From: an uncultured bacterium
GTDB lineage: Bacteria; Actinomycetota; Coriobacteriia; Coriobacteriales; Coriobacteriaceae
Assembly (NCBI GenBank): GCA_905215525.1
Contig: CAJMQJ010000004.1
Coordinates: 1-64,000, forward strand
Direction of reading: 5' to 3'
DNA length: 64,000 nt
Position 1 is the stretch's first letter, and every line of letters starts with the position of its first letter. Both the position numbers and the translations under genes were made by a program. The notes beneath the pieces are model-generated. The model did not search any database. It saw nothing but the letters and a program-made list of their open reading frames with translations, and was not told the origin of the DNA. Shown here one piece after another: positions 17,657 to 27,499 of this stretch.

Positions 17657-18568
17657 ATGGGTCTGTTTAACGCCGTCATGGCGCTCTCGGGCATGATCGA
17701 CACGGATGTGATCGAGGACGAGCGCCTTGCGCGTCATACGAGCTATCGTATCGGCGGCAAGGCCGACCTCTTTGTGACGTGCCATAGCTATCATGCCCTC
17801 CGCCGCGCCGTGGCGGTGCTCGATCGCGAGCAGGTGCCGTGGGTCATCATCGGCAAGGGCTCCAATCTGCTGGTTGCCGATGGCGGCTATCGCGGTGCCG
17901 TCATTTCGCTCGGACGTGAGTTTCAGCGCACGGTTGTTGCCGATGACGGTTGTACGCTGACGGTCGGTGCGGGCGTGATGTTTGCGCGCCTGGTCAACGA
18001 TGCCCTGTCGCGTAGCCTCTCGGGCCTTGAGTTTGCCGTTGGCATCCCTGGCTCGGTCGGCGGTGCGATATCTATGAATGCCGGCACACGGACCGAGTGG
18101 ATTGGCTCGCTGGTTGAGGATGTCGTAACGTTTGACCCGGCATCCGGTATCAAGCATTATGCGGGGTCCGAGATCACTTGGGGCTACCGCGAATGTAGCC
18201 TTCCCCGCAATGAGATCATCCTCGAGTGCGTGCTCAAGCTTAAACCGGCGCCCAAGGCCGACATTCGCGAGCGCATGGAGCGGTACCTTACAAGGCGCAA
18301 GCGTACGCAGCCCATGGGTCGCGCATCCTGCGGGTCGGTCTTTCGCAACCCGCCCGATGCGAGTGTGGGCAAGCTTATCGAGGATTGTGGATTAAAGGGT
18401 TTTTCAATTGGCGGCGCGGAAGTTTCGCCCGTTCACGCTAATTTTATCGTTAATAACGGAACTGCCTCGGCCGATGACGTTGCCGCGGTTATCAGACATG
18501 TGCACGGAAAGGTGAGGGAGGCGTATGGCATCGAGCTCAGACCGGAAGTTAAATTCCTCGGCTTCTAG
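17657..18568 (+). CDS. murB: UDP-N-acetylenolpyruvoylglucosamine reductase
   Basis: MurB is the FAD-dependent reductase that completes UDP-MurNAc synthesis with NADPH. The 303-residue protein is of the short type II form. Motifs seen are the FAD-binding TSYRIGGKADL and IGKGSNLLVADGG, the IPGSVGGAISMNAG loop, and the catalytic serine in RASCGSVFRNP. The C-terminal EVSPVHANFIVN segment is also conserved. It lies 5 bases after murC, and its last 44 bases overlap ftsQ. Confidence 0.96.
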   Translation: MGLFNAVMALSGMIDTDVIEDERLARHTSYRIGGKADLFVTCHSYHALRRAVAVLDREQVPWVIIGKGSNLLVADGGYRGAVISLGREFQRTVVADDGCTLTVGAGVMFARLVNDALSRSLSGLEFAVGIPGSVGGAISMNAGTRTEWIGSLVEDVVTFDPASGIKHYAGSEITWGYRECSLPRNEIILECVLKLKPAPKADIRERMERYLTRRKRTQPMGRASCGSVFRNPPDASVGKLIEDCGLKGFSIGGAEVSPVHANFIVNNGTASADDVAAVIRHVHGKVREAYGIELRPEVKFLGF

Positions 18569-19781
18569 AGCATCGAAACCCACCTTCCGCCGCGCCGGAG
18601 GGCGTTCCGGCGCGCCTGCCAAACCTCAACGCAATACCGTCGCGCACTCTAAGTCTGTCGGGCATGCTCGACAGGCCAGTCGTCCGGTCGTCGGCTCGCA
18701 GCTCGGTAATCGTCCGGCCGCAAAAAAGTCCTCGCGTCCCTCGGTGACGTCAAAGCCTGTTATGGGCGCCAAGCCTGCCCGTCCCATGGCAACTCCCAAG
18801 CCCTCGACGGGAACTAAAGCGGCGCGTCCAGGCCGCACGCTGGGCGCATCGAAACCGCGCTCGCTGACATCGGTGCCGGCTACCGCCAAGAAGCCTTCGA
18901 GTAAAAAAGGCTTCAACCCGTTATCTTCACTTGGAGCGATGGCAAATAAAACATCAGACGCCGCTTCTGTCGTTACAGGCAAAGGCAAAATCGTGGGCGG
19001 CGTTTTGGCCGTCTTGGCCGTGCTCGTCGTCGTTGTCATCGTGGTGATCAACTCTGGATTGTTTACTGCCACTGATATTCAGATTCAAGGCAGCGAGCAT
19101 GTGACGAAGCACGATGCTATCCAGCTGATCGACTTGCCCGAGGGAACGTCGCTTTTTAACGTCGATCCCGACCAGATTACCGAGGATCTCAAGCAAAACC
19201 CGTGGGTCTCGGGCGTAGATGTCCAGCGCCAGTTTCCCCATACGCTTATCATCACGCCGACGGAGCGTAAAGTTATCGCCATTGCATATATCAGCTCCGA
19301 CGACCTTGCCTGGGCTATCGGAGACGATGACACCTGGATCGCCCCGCTGTCGACGTCGGTCGAAGTGGACGACCAGGGCAACGTCATCACGACAGGGCAG
19401 GGCTCAAATACCTTGACCGGAATCGATGCCGCGCTGGCGCTCGCCAAGCATTATGGCGCGGTGTTGTTGACTGATGTCTCGACGGATGTCGCTCCGGTTT
19501 CCGGCCAGGCGGTGAACTCCAAAGCCGTTAAGGCCGGCCTGGATTATGTGCGTGGTTTTTCGAGCGAGTTCTTGGGACAAGTCAAGGATATTTCCACGCC
19601 TTCGGTCGAAGCCATCTCGGCAAACCTCAATAACGGCATTGAGGTGTCGCTGGGCGATTCGGACGATATCGCCAAGAAGGAACGCGTAGTCACCAAGTTG
19701 CTTTCGCAGGTAGAGGGCGTAACGTATATCAATGTGCGCTCTCCGGGCAACTACACATTTAGAAATGCTCCGACCTCGTAG
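18525..19781 (+). CDS. ftsQ: Divisome protein FtsQ/DivIB
   Basis: FtsQ (DivIB) is a bitopic divisome scaffold protein. The 418-residue chain has a long basic Ala/Pro/Ser-rich cytosolic tail (about 160 residues), one membrane helix (about 166-184, LAVLAVLVVVVIVV), then a POTRA domain starting at ATDIQIQGSEHVTKHDAI and a beta domain. The tail is much longer than in E. coli FtsQ but similar tails occur in actinobacteria. The ATG lies inside the end of murB. A gap of about 200 bases separates it from ftsZ. Confidence 0.88.
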   Translation: MASSSDRKLNSSASRASKPTFRRAGGRSGAPAKPQRNTVAHSKSVGHARQASRPVVGSQLGNRPAAKKSSRPSVTSKPVMGAKPARPMATPKPSTGTKAARPGRTLGASKPRSLTSVPATAKKPSSKKGFNPLSSLGAMANKTSDAASVVTGKGKIVGGVLAVLAVLVVVVIVVINSGLFTATDIQIQGSEHVTKHDAIQLIDLPEGTSLFNVDPDQITEDLKQNPWVSGVDVQRQFPHTLIITPTERKVIAIAYISSDDLAWAIGDDDTWIAPLSTSVEVDDQGNVITTGQGSNTLTGIDAALALAKHYGAVLLTDVSTDVAPVSGQAVNSKAVKAGLDYVRGFSSEFLGQVKDISTPSVEAISANLNNGIEVSLGDSDDIAKKERVVTKLLSQVEGVTYINVRSPGNYTFRNAPTS

Positions 19782-19854
19782 CGCTGGTTGATGCTTTGTT
19801 GAGGGGCCATACCACGCCGTTTATCTGGTTTGTTTGGTTTTCACGGTCAATTAT

Positions 19855-19887
19855 TTGACTGATACGTTCATAATGTGCAAACATAAT
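19855..19887 (+). promoter_or_regulatory. Possible internal promoter before ftsZ
   Basis: The ftsQ-ftsZ gap is AT-rich, unlike the surrounding genes. It contains TTGACT (19855-19860) and two CATAAT hexamers (19869-19874 and 19882-19887). The spacing is not ideal (8 or 21 bases), so this is only a candidate for separate ftsZ expression. Confidence 0.3.
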
Positions 19888-19980
19888 ACGGTTTACCTTT
19901 GCATTTACTTTCAACCTGAAGGTTAATGTGCGCAGGGGTCGACCCATGCTATGGCTATAACCTTTGTTCGGAGGACCGAC

Positions 19981-21135
19981 ATGCACGAGACAGAGATCAA
20001 CAACTACCTTGCCGTCATTAAGGTGGTCGGCGTCGGCGGCGGCGGTACCAACGCGGTTAATCGAATGATCGAAGAGGGCATCCGCGGCGTCGAGTTTGTT
20101 GCCATCAACACCGATGCTCAGGCACTCGCGATCTCTGATGCCGATATCAAGGTGCACATCGGCACCGACCTTACCCGCGGCCTGGGCGCCGGCGCCAATC
20201 CCGAGGTTGGCCGCAAGGCTGCCGATGAGTCCCGCGACGACATCGCCGAGGCGCTCGCTGGCGCCGACATGGTGTTTATCACCTGCGGCGAGGGCGGCGG
20301 CACCGGTACCGGCGCTGCTCCCATCGTTGCCGATATCGCGATGAACGAGGTCGGCGCACTGACCGTCGCCGTCGTGACCAAGCCCTTCACCTTCGAGGGC
20401 CGCAAGCGTAAGAAGAGCGCCGAGGAGGGCATCAAGACCCTCTCCGATTGCGTCGACACCATGATCGTCATTCCTAACGATAAGCTGCTCGACATCGCCG
20501 AGAAGAAGACCACCATGCTCGAGGCCTTCGCGATTGCCGATGGCGTCCTTTCCCAGGGCACCCAGGGCATCACCGACCTCATCACCGTCCCCGGTATCAT
20601 CAACCTGGACTTCGCCGATGTTAAGACCATCATGAAGCAGGCCGGTACCGCCATGATGGGTATCGGTACCTCTTCTGGGGATACTCGTGCCGTCGACGCT
20701 GCCCAGCAGGCCATCTCCAGCCCGCTGCTCGAGAGCTCCATCGATGGTGCCACGCGCGTGCTGCTCTCCATCGCCGGTTCCAAGGACCTGGGCATCCAGG
20801 AGATCAGCGACGCCGCCGACGTTGTCGCCAACGCCGTCGACCCCGAGGCCAACATCATCTTCGGTACCGTTGTCGACGAGTCCCTGGGCGATCAGGTGCG
20901 TATCACCGTCATCGCTACGGGCTTCTCCGACTCCAACGTCAACCGTCAGGATGAGCTCTTTGCTGCTCAGCAGTCTCAGAGCAAGGCCGCTGCCTCCGCT
21001 GAGCCGCAGCGCACCGCTCCGGCTGCCAGCCCGGCTCAGGCCGCTCCGACCCGCAACGTCGGTGGTACCGAGCTGCCCAACTTTGGCAACGACCAGTTCG
21101 AGCTTCCCGACTTCCTGAAGCGCGGTAGCTTCTAG
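19981..21135 (+). CDS. ftsZ: Cell division GTPase FtsZ
   Basis: FtsZ is the tubulin-like GTPase that forms the division ring. The 384-residue protein has the nucleotide loop VGVGGGGTNAVNRM, the tubulin signature GGGTGTG at 105-111, and the T7-loop region NLDFADV. An Ala/Gln/Pro-rich linker follows (about 320-360). The C-terminal conserved tail ends in ELPDFLKRGSF, the usual docking site for SepF. ATG 19981 is chosen because GGAGG (19970-19974) is correctly placed; an in-frame upstream ATG lacks one. Followed by a strong terminator. Confidence 0.98.
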   Translation: MHETEINNYLAVIKVVGVGGGGTNAVNRMIEEGIRGVEFVAINTDAQALAISDADIKVHIGTDLTRGLGAGANPEVGRKAADESRDDIAEALAGADMVFITCGEGGGTGTGAAPIVADIAMNEVGALTVAVVTKPFTFEGRKRKKSAEEGIKTLSDCVDTMIVIPNDKLLDIAEKKTTMLEAFAIADGVLSQGTQGITDLITVPGIINLDFADVKTIMKQAGTAMMGIGTSSGDTRAVDAAQQAISSPLLESSIDGATRVLLSIAGSKDLGIQEISDAADVVANAVDPEANIIFGTVVDESLGDQVRITVIATGFSDSNVNRQDELFAAQQSQSKAAASAEPQRTAPAASPAQAAPTRNVGGTELPNFGNDQFELPDFLKRGSF

Positions 21136-21157
21136 TTCGTTTTTCTCAACGACCTGC

Positions 21158-21194
21158 ACGGGGTGTGTCCATTTGGATGCACCCCGTTTTGTTT
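21158..21194 (+). terminator. Intrinsic terminator after ftsZ
   Basis: A 13-bp stem (21158-21170 with 21175-21187, G-U pairs included) with an ATTT loop is followed by TTTGTTT. It closes the dcw string. Confidence 0.9.
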
Positions 21195-21224
21195 CTCGTT
21201 TGTAAACGAAAGCCTCCAATCTCC

Positions 21225-21267
21225 TTACGTTCCCTTTACGTTTGGTCCCTACCGCTGCGGGTATCCT
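21225..21267 (+). promoter_or_regulatory. Candidate PHO box and promoter before pgeF-pst
   Basis: TTACGTT occurs twice exactly 11 bp apart (21225-21231 and 21236-21242), followed by TATCCT at 21262-21267 as a possible -10. PhoP-type regulators bind 11-bp-spaced direct repeats in front of pst operons in actinobacteria and bacilli, so this is a reasonable phosphate-control site. The half-site sequence differs from the known consensus of either group. Confidence 0.5.
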
Positions 21268-21345
21268 TTTAAGGAAGTATGACAGCCGTATAAACGCGGA
21301 CTGCGCGGCGACGCCGCGGTACTTGTGTTATTAGGAGGCTTTAGT

Positions 21346-22146
21346 ATGGCAGCACGTGCGGACAACGTTTCGCGTGTCGACCATGATGGAGTTACGTTGG
21401 TGGAGGGCGCGACATCCGATGTCCGCTTTGCCTTTACCGAGCGTACCGGTGGCGTTTCTGAAGATGCGTACTCCTCGCTCAACCTGGGCTCGCATGTAGG
21501 CGATGACCCCTTTGCTGTTCAAGAAAATCGTCGTCGAGCGCTCGAAGCTATGGGCGCCACTGAGTGCGAGCATAATCTGCTCGTGCCCAATCAGGTACAT
21601 GGTGACCATATCGTTACGGTGACTTCGAACGGCGCCGACGATCTTGAGGCTGTTCGCGAGCAGATTGCCGAGGGCTGCGATGCCATCGTCTGTACGGCCC
21701 ATGACGTGCCCGTGCTGCTCTGCTTTGCCGACTGCGCTCCCGTGGTGCTGGTGGCCCCTGGCGGATTTGCCGTGGTGCACTCCGGTTGGAAGGGCACGAT
21801 TGCACGTATTTCTGCCAAGGCGTGCCAGGCGCTTTGCGATGCTGCCGGCTGCGATGCGAGCGACGTTTCCGCCTATATCGGCCCCCATATCTTGGCTGAC
21901 GAATATGAGGTATCCCAGGAACTCATGGATCGCTTTGCCGTCGAGTTCTCTTGCATCGATGCGAGTGCCTCTCGCACGCTCGATCTTTCCGCTGCCATTT
22001 GTGAGGCGCTGGTAGATGCCGGTGTGGACGCGGATAATATCGTGGATACCCAGCTTTCGACTGTGCGCCAGAACGACCGCTTTTATTCCTACCGTAACGA
22101 GGACGGCACCTGTGGGCGCCATGCTGCGATCGGCGTGATGCTATGA
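21346..22146 (+). CDS. pgeF: Peptidoglycan editing factor / YfiH family purine nucleoside enzyme
   Basis: This 266-residue protein belongs to the YfiH/YlmD/PgeF family, linked to peptidoglycan editing in E. coli and shown in other members to act on purine nucleosides. The metal-binding motifs are present: VPNQVHGD near residue 80, CFADCAPVVL near 128, and VVHSGWKGT near 144. The start is ATG 21346 behind GGAGG. The gene normally follows ftsZ in Gram-positives, as here. Its stop overlaps the pstS start by four bases (ATGA), tying it to the phosphate operon. Confidence 0.92.
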   Translation: MAARADNVSRVDHDGVTLVEGATSDVRFAFTERTGGVSEDAYSSLNLGSHVGDDPFAVQENRRRALEAMGATECEHNLLVPNQVHGDHIVTVTSNGADDLEAVREQIAEGCDAIVCTAHDVPVLLCFADCAPVVLVAPGGFAVVHSGWKGTIARISAKACQALCDAAGCDASDVSAYIGPHILADEYEVSQELMDRFAVEFSCIDASASRTLDLSAAICEALVDAGVDADNIVDTQLSTVRQNDRFYSYRNEDGTCGRHAAIGVML

Positions 22147-22979
22147 GAAAGATCGTATCGGTCCTGAGCGCCGCTGTGCTTACGCTTACGCTGTGCGCCT
22201 GTTCTTCGGGATCTTCTACCTCTTCCATTACCGTGGCCGGCTCCACGACCTGCCTTCCTATCGCCGAAATTGCGGCAGAGGGCTTTAAGGAGGAGACCGG
22301 CATCGACGTGCTCGTTTCCGGTTTGGGTTCTTCCGCTGGCATCGAAGCCGTCAGCGCTGGCACGGCCGATATCGCCAGCTCCTCCCGTGGACTCAATGCC
22401 GACGAACAGGATTTGGGCCTGACTCCCATCGTCATTGCCCACGACGGTATCGCGGTCATCGTGAACGACGATAACCCGGTCGATAACCTCTCGACCGAGC
22501 AGCTCCGCGATATTTACGCCGGCAAGATCACCAACTGGAAAGAAGTCGGTGGCGAGGACCTGGGGATTCAGGTCATCAACCGAGATGAGGCGTCCGGCAC
22601 GCGTGAGGCCTTTCGCACCATCGTGATGGACGGCACCCCGTTCGATCGCCGCTCGGCCGTTCTTTCGGGCACGGGCCAGGTGCGCGACGTGGTATCTCGT
22701 TCGCGCGGTGCCATTGGCTACATTTCGCTGGGCTTCGTCGATAGCCTCAACGCCAAGACCTCGGTCAAGGCCGTCTCGGTCAATCATGTTGAGGCGTCCG
22801 AGAAGACGGTCGCGAGCGGCGGCTATCCCATCTCACGCGACCTTTACTTCTTTGTGAAGGGTGCGCCTTCGCAGCAGGCGCAGGATTACATCGACTACGT
22901 GACGTCCGAAAAGATGGACAAGCAGATTCGCGAGGCGGGCTTTATCCCCGTCACCAACGACGAGAAGGGGAGTGAGTAG
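22143..22979 (+). CDS. pstS: Phosphate-binding lipoprotein PstS
   Basis: PstS captures phosphate outside the membrane for the PstCAB importer. The 278-residue protein opens with a lipoprotein signal peptide (MRKIVSVLSAAVLTLTLCAC) with lipobox cysteine near residue 18-20. The mature part has the family phosphate-site segments ITVAGSTTCLPI, SSRGLN and RDEASGTREAF. The length is typical of short Gram-positive PstS proteins. It overlaps pgeF by four bases. Confidence 0.95.
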   Translation: MRKIVSVLSAAVLTLTLCACSSGSSTSSITVAGSTTCLPIAEIAAEGFKEETGIDVLVSGLGSSAGIEAVSAGTADIASSSRGLNADEQDLGLTPIVIAHDGIAVIVNDDNPVDNLSTEQLRDIYAGKITNWKEVGGEDLGIQVINRDEASGTREAFRTIVMDGTPFDRRSAVLSGTGQVRDVVSRSRGAIGYISLGFVDSLNAKTSVKAVSVNHVEASEKTVASGGYPISRDLYFFVKGAPSQQAQDYIDYVTSEKMDKQIREAGFIPVTNDEKGSE

Positions 22980-22980
22980 C

Positions 22981-23907
22981 ATGGAAGCACAGGAAAACTC
23001 CCAGACTGAGCGGAATGTTCAGACGCCCAAGAAGCGCGAGCTGGCGCTCGTATCGCGCAGTACCTATATCAAGGAGAAGGCGCTGCAGTGGATCTTCTTT
23101 GCCTGCGCGTTCTTGGCGGTCGTTACCGTCATCCTGATTTTTGTCTTTACCACGTACTCGGCGCTGCCCGTCTTTACCGACATCGGTCTGGCGGACTTCT
23201 TTAGCTTTACGTGGGCGCCCTCTGAGGGTCACTACGGCATCGTGTCGCTGCTTGCCGGCTCGGGTCTGGTGACCGTCGGTGCGCTCGCCATGGGTGTGCC
23301 CCTAGGCGTGGGCACGGCCGTGTATCTGGTCGAGATCGCCAGCAAGCGCGTGCGCAAGCTCATCAGCCCTGCCGTTGACCTGTTGGCCGGCATCCCTTCT
23401 ATCATCTATGGCTTCTTTGGCATGATCATCATCCGTCCATTTATCGCGCAGCTGACCGGTGGTCTTGGTTTTGGTGCGCTGACGGCGTGGTTCGTGCTTG
23501 CCATCATGATCGTCCCTACCATCACCACGCTCACCATCGATGCCCTCAATTCCATTCCCATGGGCATTCGCGAGGCATCGTATGCCATGGGCGCCACCAA
23601 GTGGCAGACCATCTATAAGGTCGTGTTACCTGCCGCCAAGCTGGGTATCGTGGATGCCATCGTGCTGGGTATGGGCCGTGCCATCGGCGAGACCATGGCC
23701 GTGCTCATGGTCGTGGGTAACGCCCCGGTTATTCCCGACAGCATTGCGAGCCCCATCTCGACGCTCACGAGCCAGATTGCGCTCGACATGAGCTATTCCT
23801 CGGGTCTGCATCGCTCGGCGCTGTTCGGCATGGGCGTGGTCCTGTTTATCATTTCCGCCACGCTGGTGGGCATCGTCCGTCTGATTTCCAAGAAGAAGAG
23901 GGGGTAG
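22981..23907 (+). CDS. pstC: Phosphate ABC transporter permease PstC
   Basis: PstC is one of two permeases of the high-affinity phosphate importer. The 308-residue protein has six predicted membrane helices and the EAA-type loop IREASYAMGATKWQTIYKVVLPAA that contacts PstB. AAGGGGA lies 7 bases before ATG 22981; a GTG at 22972 overlapping the pstS stop is an alternative. Confidence 0.95.
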   Translation: MEAQENSQTERNVQTPKKRELALVSRSTYIKEKALQWIFFACAFLAVVTVILIFVFTTYSALPVFTDIGLADFFSFTWAPSEGHYGIVSLLAGSGLVTVGALAMGVPLGVGTAVYLVEIASKRVRKLISPAVDLLAGIPSIIYGFFGMIIIRPFIAQLTGGLGFGALTAWFVLAIMIVPTITTLTIDALNSIPMGIREASYAMGATKWQTIYKVVLPAAKLGIVDAIVLGMGRAIGETMAVLMVVGNAPVIPDSIASPISTLTSQIALDMSYSSGLHRSALFGMGVVLFIISATLVGIVRLISKKKRG

Positions 23908-23910
23908 GCT

Positions 23911-24816
23911 ATGTCCGATTCCGTTGACACGACGGTCGATACGACCTCGTCGCGCGAGCGCATCAAGCGTGCCCTTTCCCACGGCAAGAAGGGCCGCATC
24001 AACAAGGACCTGTCCAACAAGATCATGCTTGGCGTGTTCCGTGCCGCGGCATACATCACCACGCTGGTGCTGGTCGCTATCATCGCCTACGTGGTCATCA
24101 ACGGCCTGCCACACATCTCGCTCGACTTTATCTTCGGTTGGCCCCAGGGCGTCAACGCCGAGGGCGGTATTTGGCCCACGATCGTCTCGACCGTCTATGT
24201 GACGGCGCTCGCCATGCTTATCTGCACGCCGATCGCTGTGCTGGCAGCCGTCTATCTGGCCGAGTACGCCAAGCAGGGCAAGATCGTCGAGCTCATTCGC
24301 TACGCTGCTGACGCTTTGGCCTCGGTGCCCTCCATCGTTATGGGCCTGTTTGGCTACGCCTTGTTTGTCGAGGCTATGGGTCTGGGCCTTTCGATGGTCT
24401 CGGCCGCTCTGGCGCTCGCGCTCTTGATGCTTCCCATCGTCATGCGCACCACCGAAGAGGCCATTCGCGCCGTTCCGCGCTATATCCGTTGGGGCGCGTA
24501 TGGCCTGGGCGCCACCAAGTGGCAGGTTGTCTCCAAGATCGTGCTTCCTTCTGCCTTTGGCCGTATTGCCACGGGCATTGTCCTTGCCATCGGCCGTGCC
24601 ATTGGCGAGACCGCCGTGGTGCTCTACACCATGGGCCAGGCCATCAATCTACCTATCTCGCCGCTCGATTCCGGCCGCCCCATGACCGTTCACCTGTACC
24701 TGCTTGCCAACGACGGCATCAACATGAACGCAGCCTACGGCACCGCGCTCTTGCTGATGGTGATCATTCTGGCCTTCAACCTGTTTGCGCGCTTCCTGTC
24801 GCGCAAGCGTCGCTAG
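23911..24816 (+). CDS. pstA: Phosphate ABC transporter permease PstA
   Basis: PstA is the partner permease of PstC. The 301-residue protein has a charged cytosolic N-terminus (about 40 residues), six membrane helices, and the EAA loop AVPRYIRWGAYGLGATKWQ. It starts three bases after pstC, so the genes are translationally close. All expected segments are present. Confidence 0.95.
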   Translation: MSDSVDTTVDTTSSRERIKRALSHGKKGRINKDLSNKIMLGVFRAAAYITTLVLVAIIAYVVINGLPHISLDFIFGWPQGVNAEGGIWPTIVSTVYVTALAMLICTPIAVLAAVYLAEYAKQGKIVELIRYAADALASVPSIVMGLFGYALFVEAMGLGLSMVSAALALALLMLPIVMRTTEEAIRAVPRYIRWGAYGLGATKWQVVSKIVLPSAFGRIATGIVLAIGRAIGETAVVLYTMGQAINLPISPLDSGRPMTVHLYLLANDGINMNAAYGTALLLMVIILAFNLFARFLSRKRR

Positions 24817-24828
24817 TTAAGGAGTCCC

Positions 24829-25632
<804 letters not shown>

Positions 25633-25724
25633 TCGGTGCGACTAGTCCCAAGCCGATCGGACCTGGTCCGGTGCGTATTCACTGTGCGGGCGGCATGACC
25701 GCACCCAACTGATTGGAGTGAACC

Positions 25725-26582
25725 ATGCGTAAACTGTTTTCCCGTCAGCTCATCGAGGCCCGCCACGAGATGCTGAGCATCTACGAGGCCGTCGATCTGG
25801 CCCTCCACGATGCCGTTAAGGCCTATGTGACCGACGACCGCAAGCTCGCCACCAAGACCAAGAAGCGCACGCTTTCGATTGACGCGCGCTGCGCCAACTT
25901 GGAGGCCGTGTGCTACAACCTGATCGCCACGCAGTCGCCGGTCGCCTCCGACTTCCGCTTGCTGCAGACGATTATCTACGTCGACTTTAACCTGCAGCGC
26001 ATGACCGATAAGGTTCGCCAGATCTGCCGCGCCACGCGTCACATGGTCAAGGCCGACATCTCGCTGCCCCAGGAGCTCGTCGGTACGGTTGAGGCCGAGG
26101 CCGAAGCTGTTTACCAGGTGCTGGGCTCTTCGCTTTCTGCGCTCGTTACCAATGACATGTCCATCATCTGCAACCTGGCCGTCGAGGACGAGCCAGTGCA
26201 CGCCGCCTACGAGAAGTTCTTCCGCACCTTTAACCGTATGGATACGGGCGACTTTATGGACGACGACGGCAACTATGACGACCTGCGCCGCGCCATCATG
26301 GTTTCGCGCTATCTCGATCGCATCGCTTCGATTTCCATCGATGCCGCTTGCCGTCTGACCTTCCTGTTGACTGGTCAGCGCATGAACGCCGGCGATATCG
26401 CCCGTGTGGACGAGGATGAGCTCGAGAGCATGCGCGTGCCTTCGGGCGAGGGTGTTATCATGAGGCCCGCCGTCGACGCGCACTACGTTGCCAAGGTGCC
26501 CGCCAACGAGCTCAGCGAGGGTCTTCGCTACCTGCTCGATCATCTTGAGGACGAGGACGATGGCGAGGACGACGAGGAGTAA
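25725..26582 (+). CDS. phoU: Phosphate signalling protein PhoU
   Basis: PhoU links Pst activity to the PhoR sensor and dampens phosphate uptake. The 285-residue protein is all-helical and has two PhoU repeats, with the metal-binding ExxxD-type helices in each. It is longer than the usual 215-240 residues, mainly through an acidic C-terminal tail (HLEDEDDGEDDEE). It is the last gene of the pst operon, with a hairpin at 26621-26651. No phoP/phoR pair lies in the window. Confidence 0.92.
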   Translation: MRKLFSRQLIEARHEMLSIYEAVDLALHDAVKAYVTDDRKLATKTKKRTLSIDARCANLEAVCYNLIATQSPVASDFRLLQTIIYVDFNLQRMTDKVRQICRATRHMVKADISLPQELVGTVEAEAEAVYQVLGSSLSALVTNDMSIICNLAVEDEPVHAAYEKFFRTFNRMDTGDFMDDDGNYDDLRRAIMVSRYLDRIASISIDAACRLTFLLTGQRMNAGDIARVDEDELESMRVPSGEGVIMRPAVDAHYVAKVPANELSEGLRYLLDHLEDEDDGEDDEE

Positions 26583-26620
26583 CTAGCCCCGTTCGTCGAA
26601 AGATTGTAAATACCTAAGTG

Positions 26621-26655
26621 AGCGCGGCCTTGCACATGCGGGGCCGCGCTCTTGC
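26621..26655 (+). terminator. Hairpin after phoU
   Basis: Perfect 10-bp arms GAGCGCGGCC / GGCCGCGCTC (26621-26630 and 26642-26651) follow phoU. The trailing sequence TTGCG is only weakly T-rich, so termination may be partial. Confidence 0.6.
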
Positions 26656-26701
26656 GTTAGCATGGGACTACTTGTTTGGCTGTCAGCGGAGGCGATTGGC
26701 A

Positions 26702-27439
26702 ATGGATAACTATTTGGATTTGATGCGCGCTCGCCGCGAGCAGATTCTGGAACGTTTTTATGCGGCGCTCGATCGCGCGGGCCGCCCCCACGACGCCGCG
26801 CGCCTCATTGCCGTGTCCAAGACCGTTGGTGTCGATGAGACTGTTGCTGCCATCCAGGCGGGGTATCGCCATTTTGCCGAGAACCGCCCGCAGGAGCTGG
26901 TTCGCAAGCTCACGGGTCTGGCGGAGCATCCGGAGCTGCCCGAGGTGCGCTTCGATATGATCGGCAACCTGCAGACCAATAAGATCAATGCGGTGCTGGG
27001 CTCAGCCGAGCTGATTCACTCGGTGGGTTCGCTGCATCTGGCACAGGCGATCTCGAGCCGTGCTGTCCGCAAGATTGAGGCAGGCGAGCTCGCTGGCCCC
27101 CAGCGTGTGCTCATCGAGGTCAATGTGAGTGGTGAGGAGTCGAAGGGAGGCTTTTCGCCCGATGAGATTCGCGCCGCCGCGGGTGAGCTTGCGGAACTTG
27201 AGGGAATTTGCGTACAGGGGCTTATGACTATGGCGCCCCGGGGGAATAAGGATGTGGCACGCCGCACCTTTGCGGGGCTTCGTGAGCTGAGGGATGAGCT
27301 GGAGGCTGCGCATCCCGATTTGAACCTGCCTGAGCTTTCCTGCGGCATGAGCGAGGACTTTGAGCCTGCCCTTGAGGAGGGCTCTACGCTCGTTCGCCTG
27401 GGCAGGGTAGTATTTAGCCCGGAGTTTGCAGTAAAATAA
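26702..27439 (+). CDS. yggS: PLP homeostasis protein (YggS/YlmE family)
   Basis: This family binds pyridoxal 5-phosphate in a TIM-barrel fold and keeps PLP and amino-acid pools in balance. The 245-residue protein has the PLP lysine in LIAVSKTVG (about residue 41), FAENRPQELVRK, FDMIGNLQTNK and the C-terminal LSCGMSEDFEPAL. An E-to-R change in the usual GENYVQE motif (here AENRPQE) is common in the family. ATG 26702 is chosen because GGAGG (26688-26692) precedes it. In Gram-positives this gene sits between pgeF and sepF; here the pst operon intervenes. Confidence 0.92.
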   Translation: MDNYLDLMRARREQILERFYAALDRAGRPHDAARLIAVSKTVGVDETVAAIQAGYRHFAENRPQELVRKLTGLAEHPELPEVRFDMIGNLQTNKINAVLGSAELIHSVGSLHLAQAISSRAVRKIEAGELAGPQRVLIEVNVSGEESKGGFSPDEIRAAAGELAELEGICVQGLMTMAPRGNKDVARRTFAGLRELRDELEAAHPDLNLPELSCGMSEDFEPALEEGSTLVRLGRVVFSPEFAVK

Positions 27440-27499
27440 GGCTCTGAAGTGCGCACTGATTATCGGGGCGCCTGCACTAAACCGCGAGAGGACACAACC

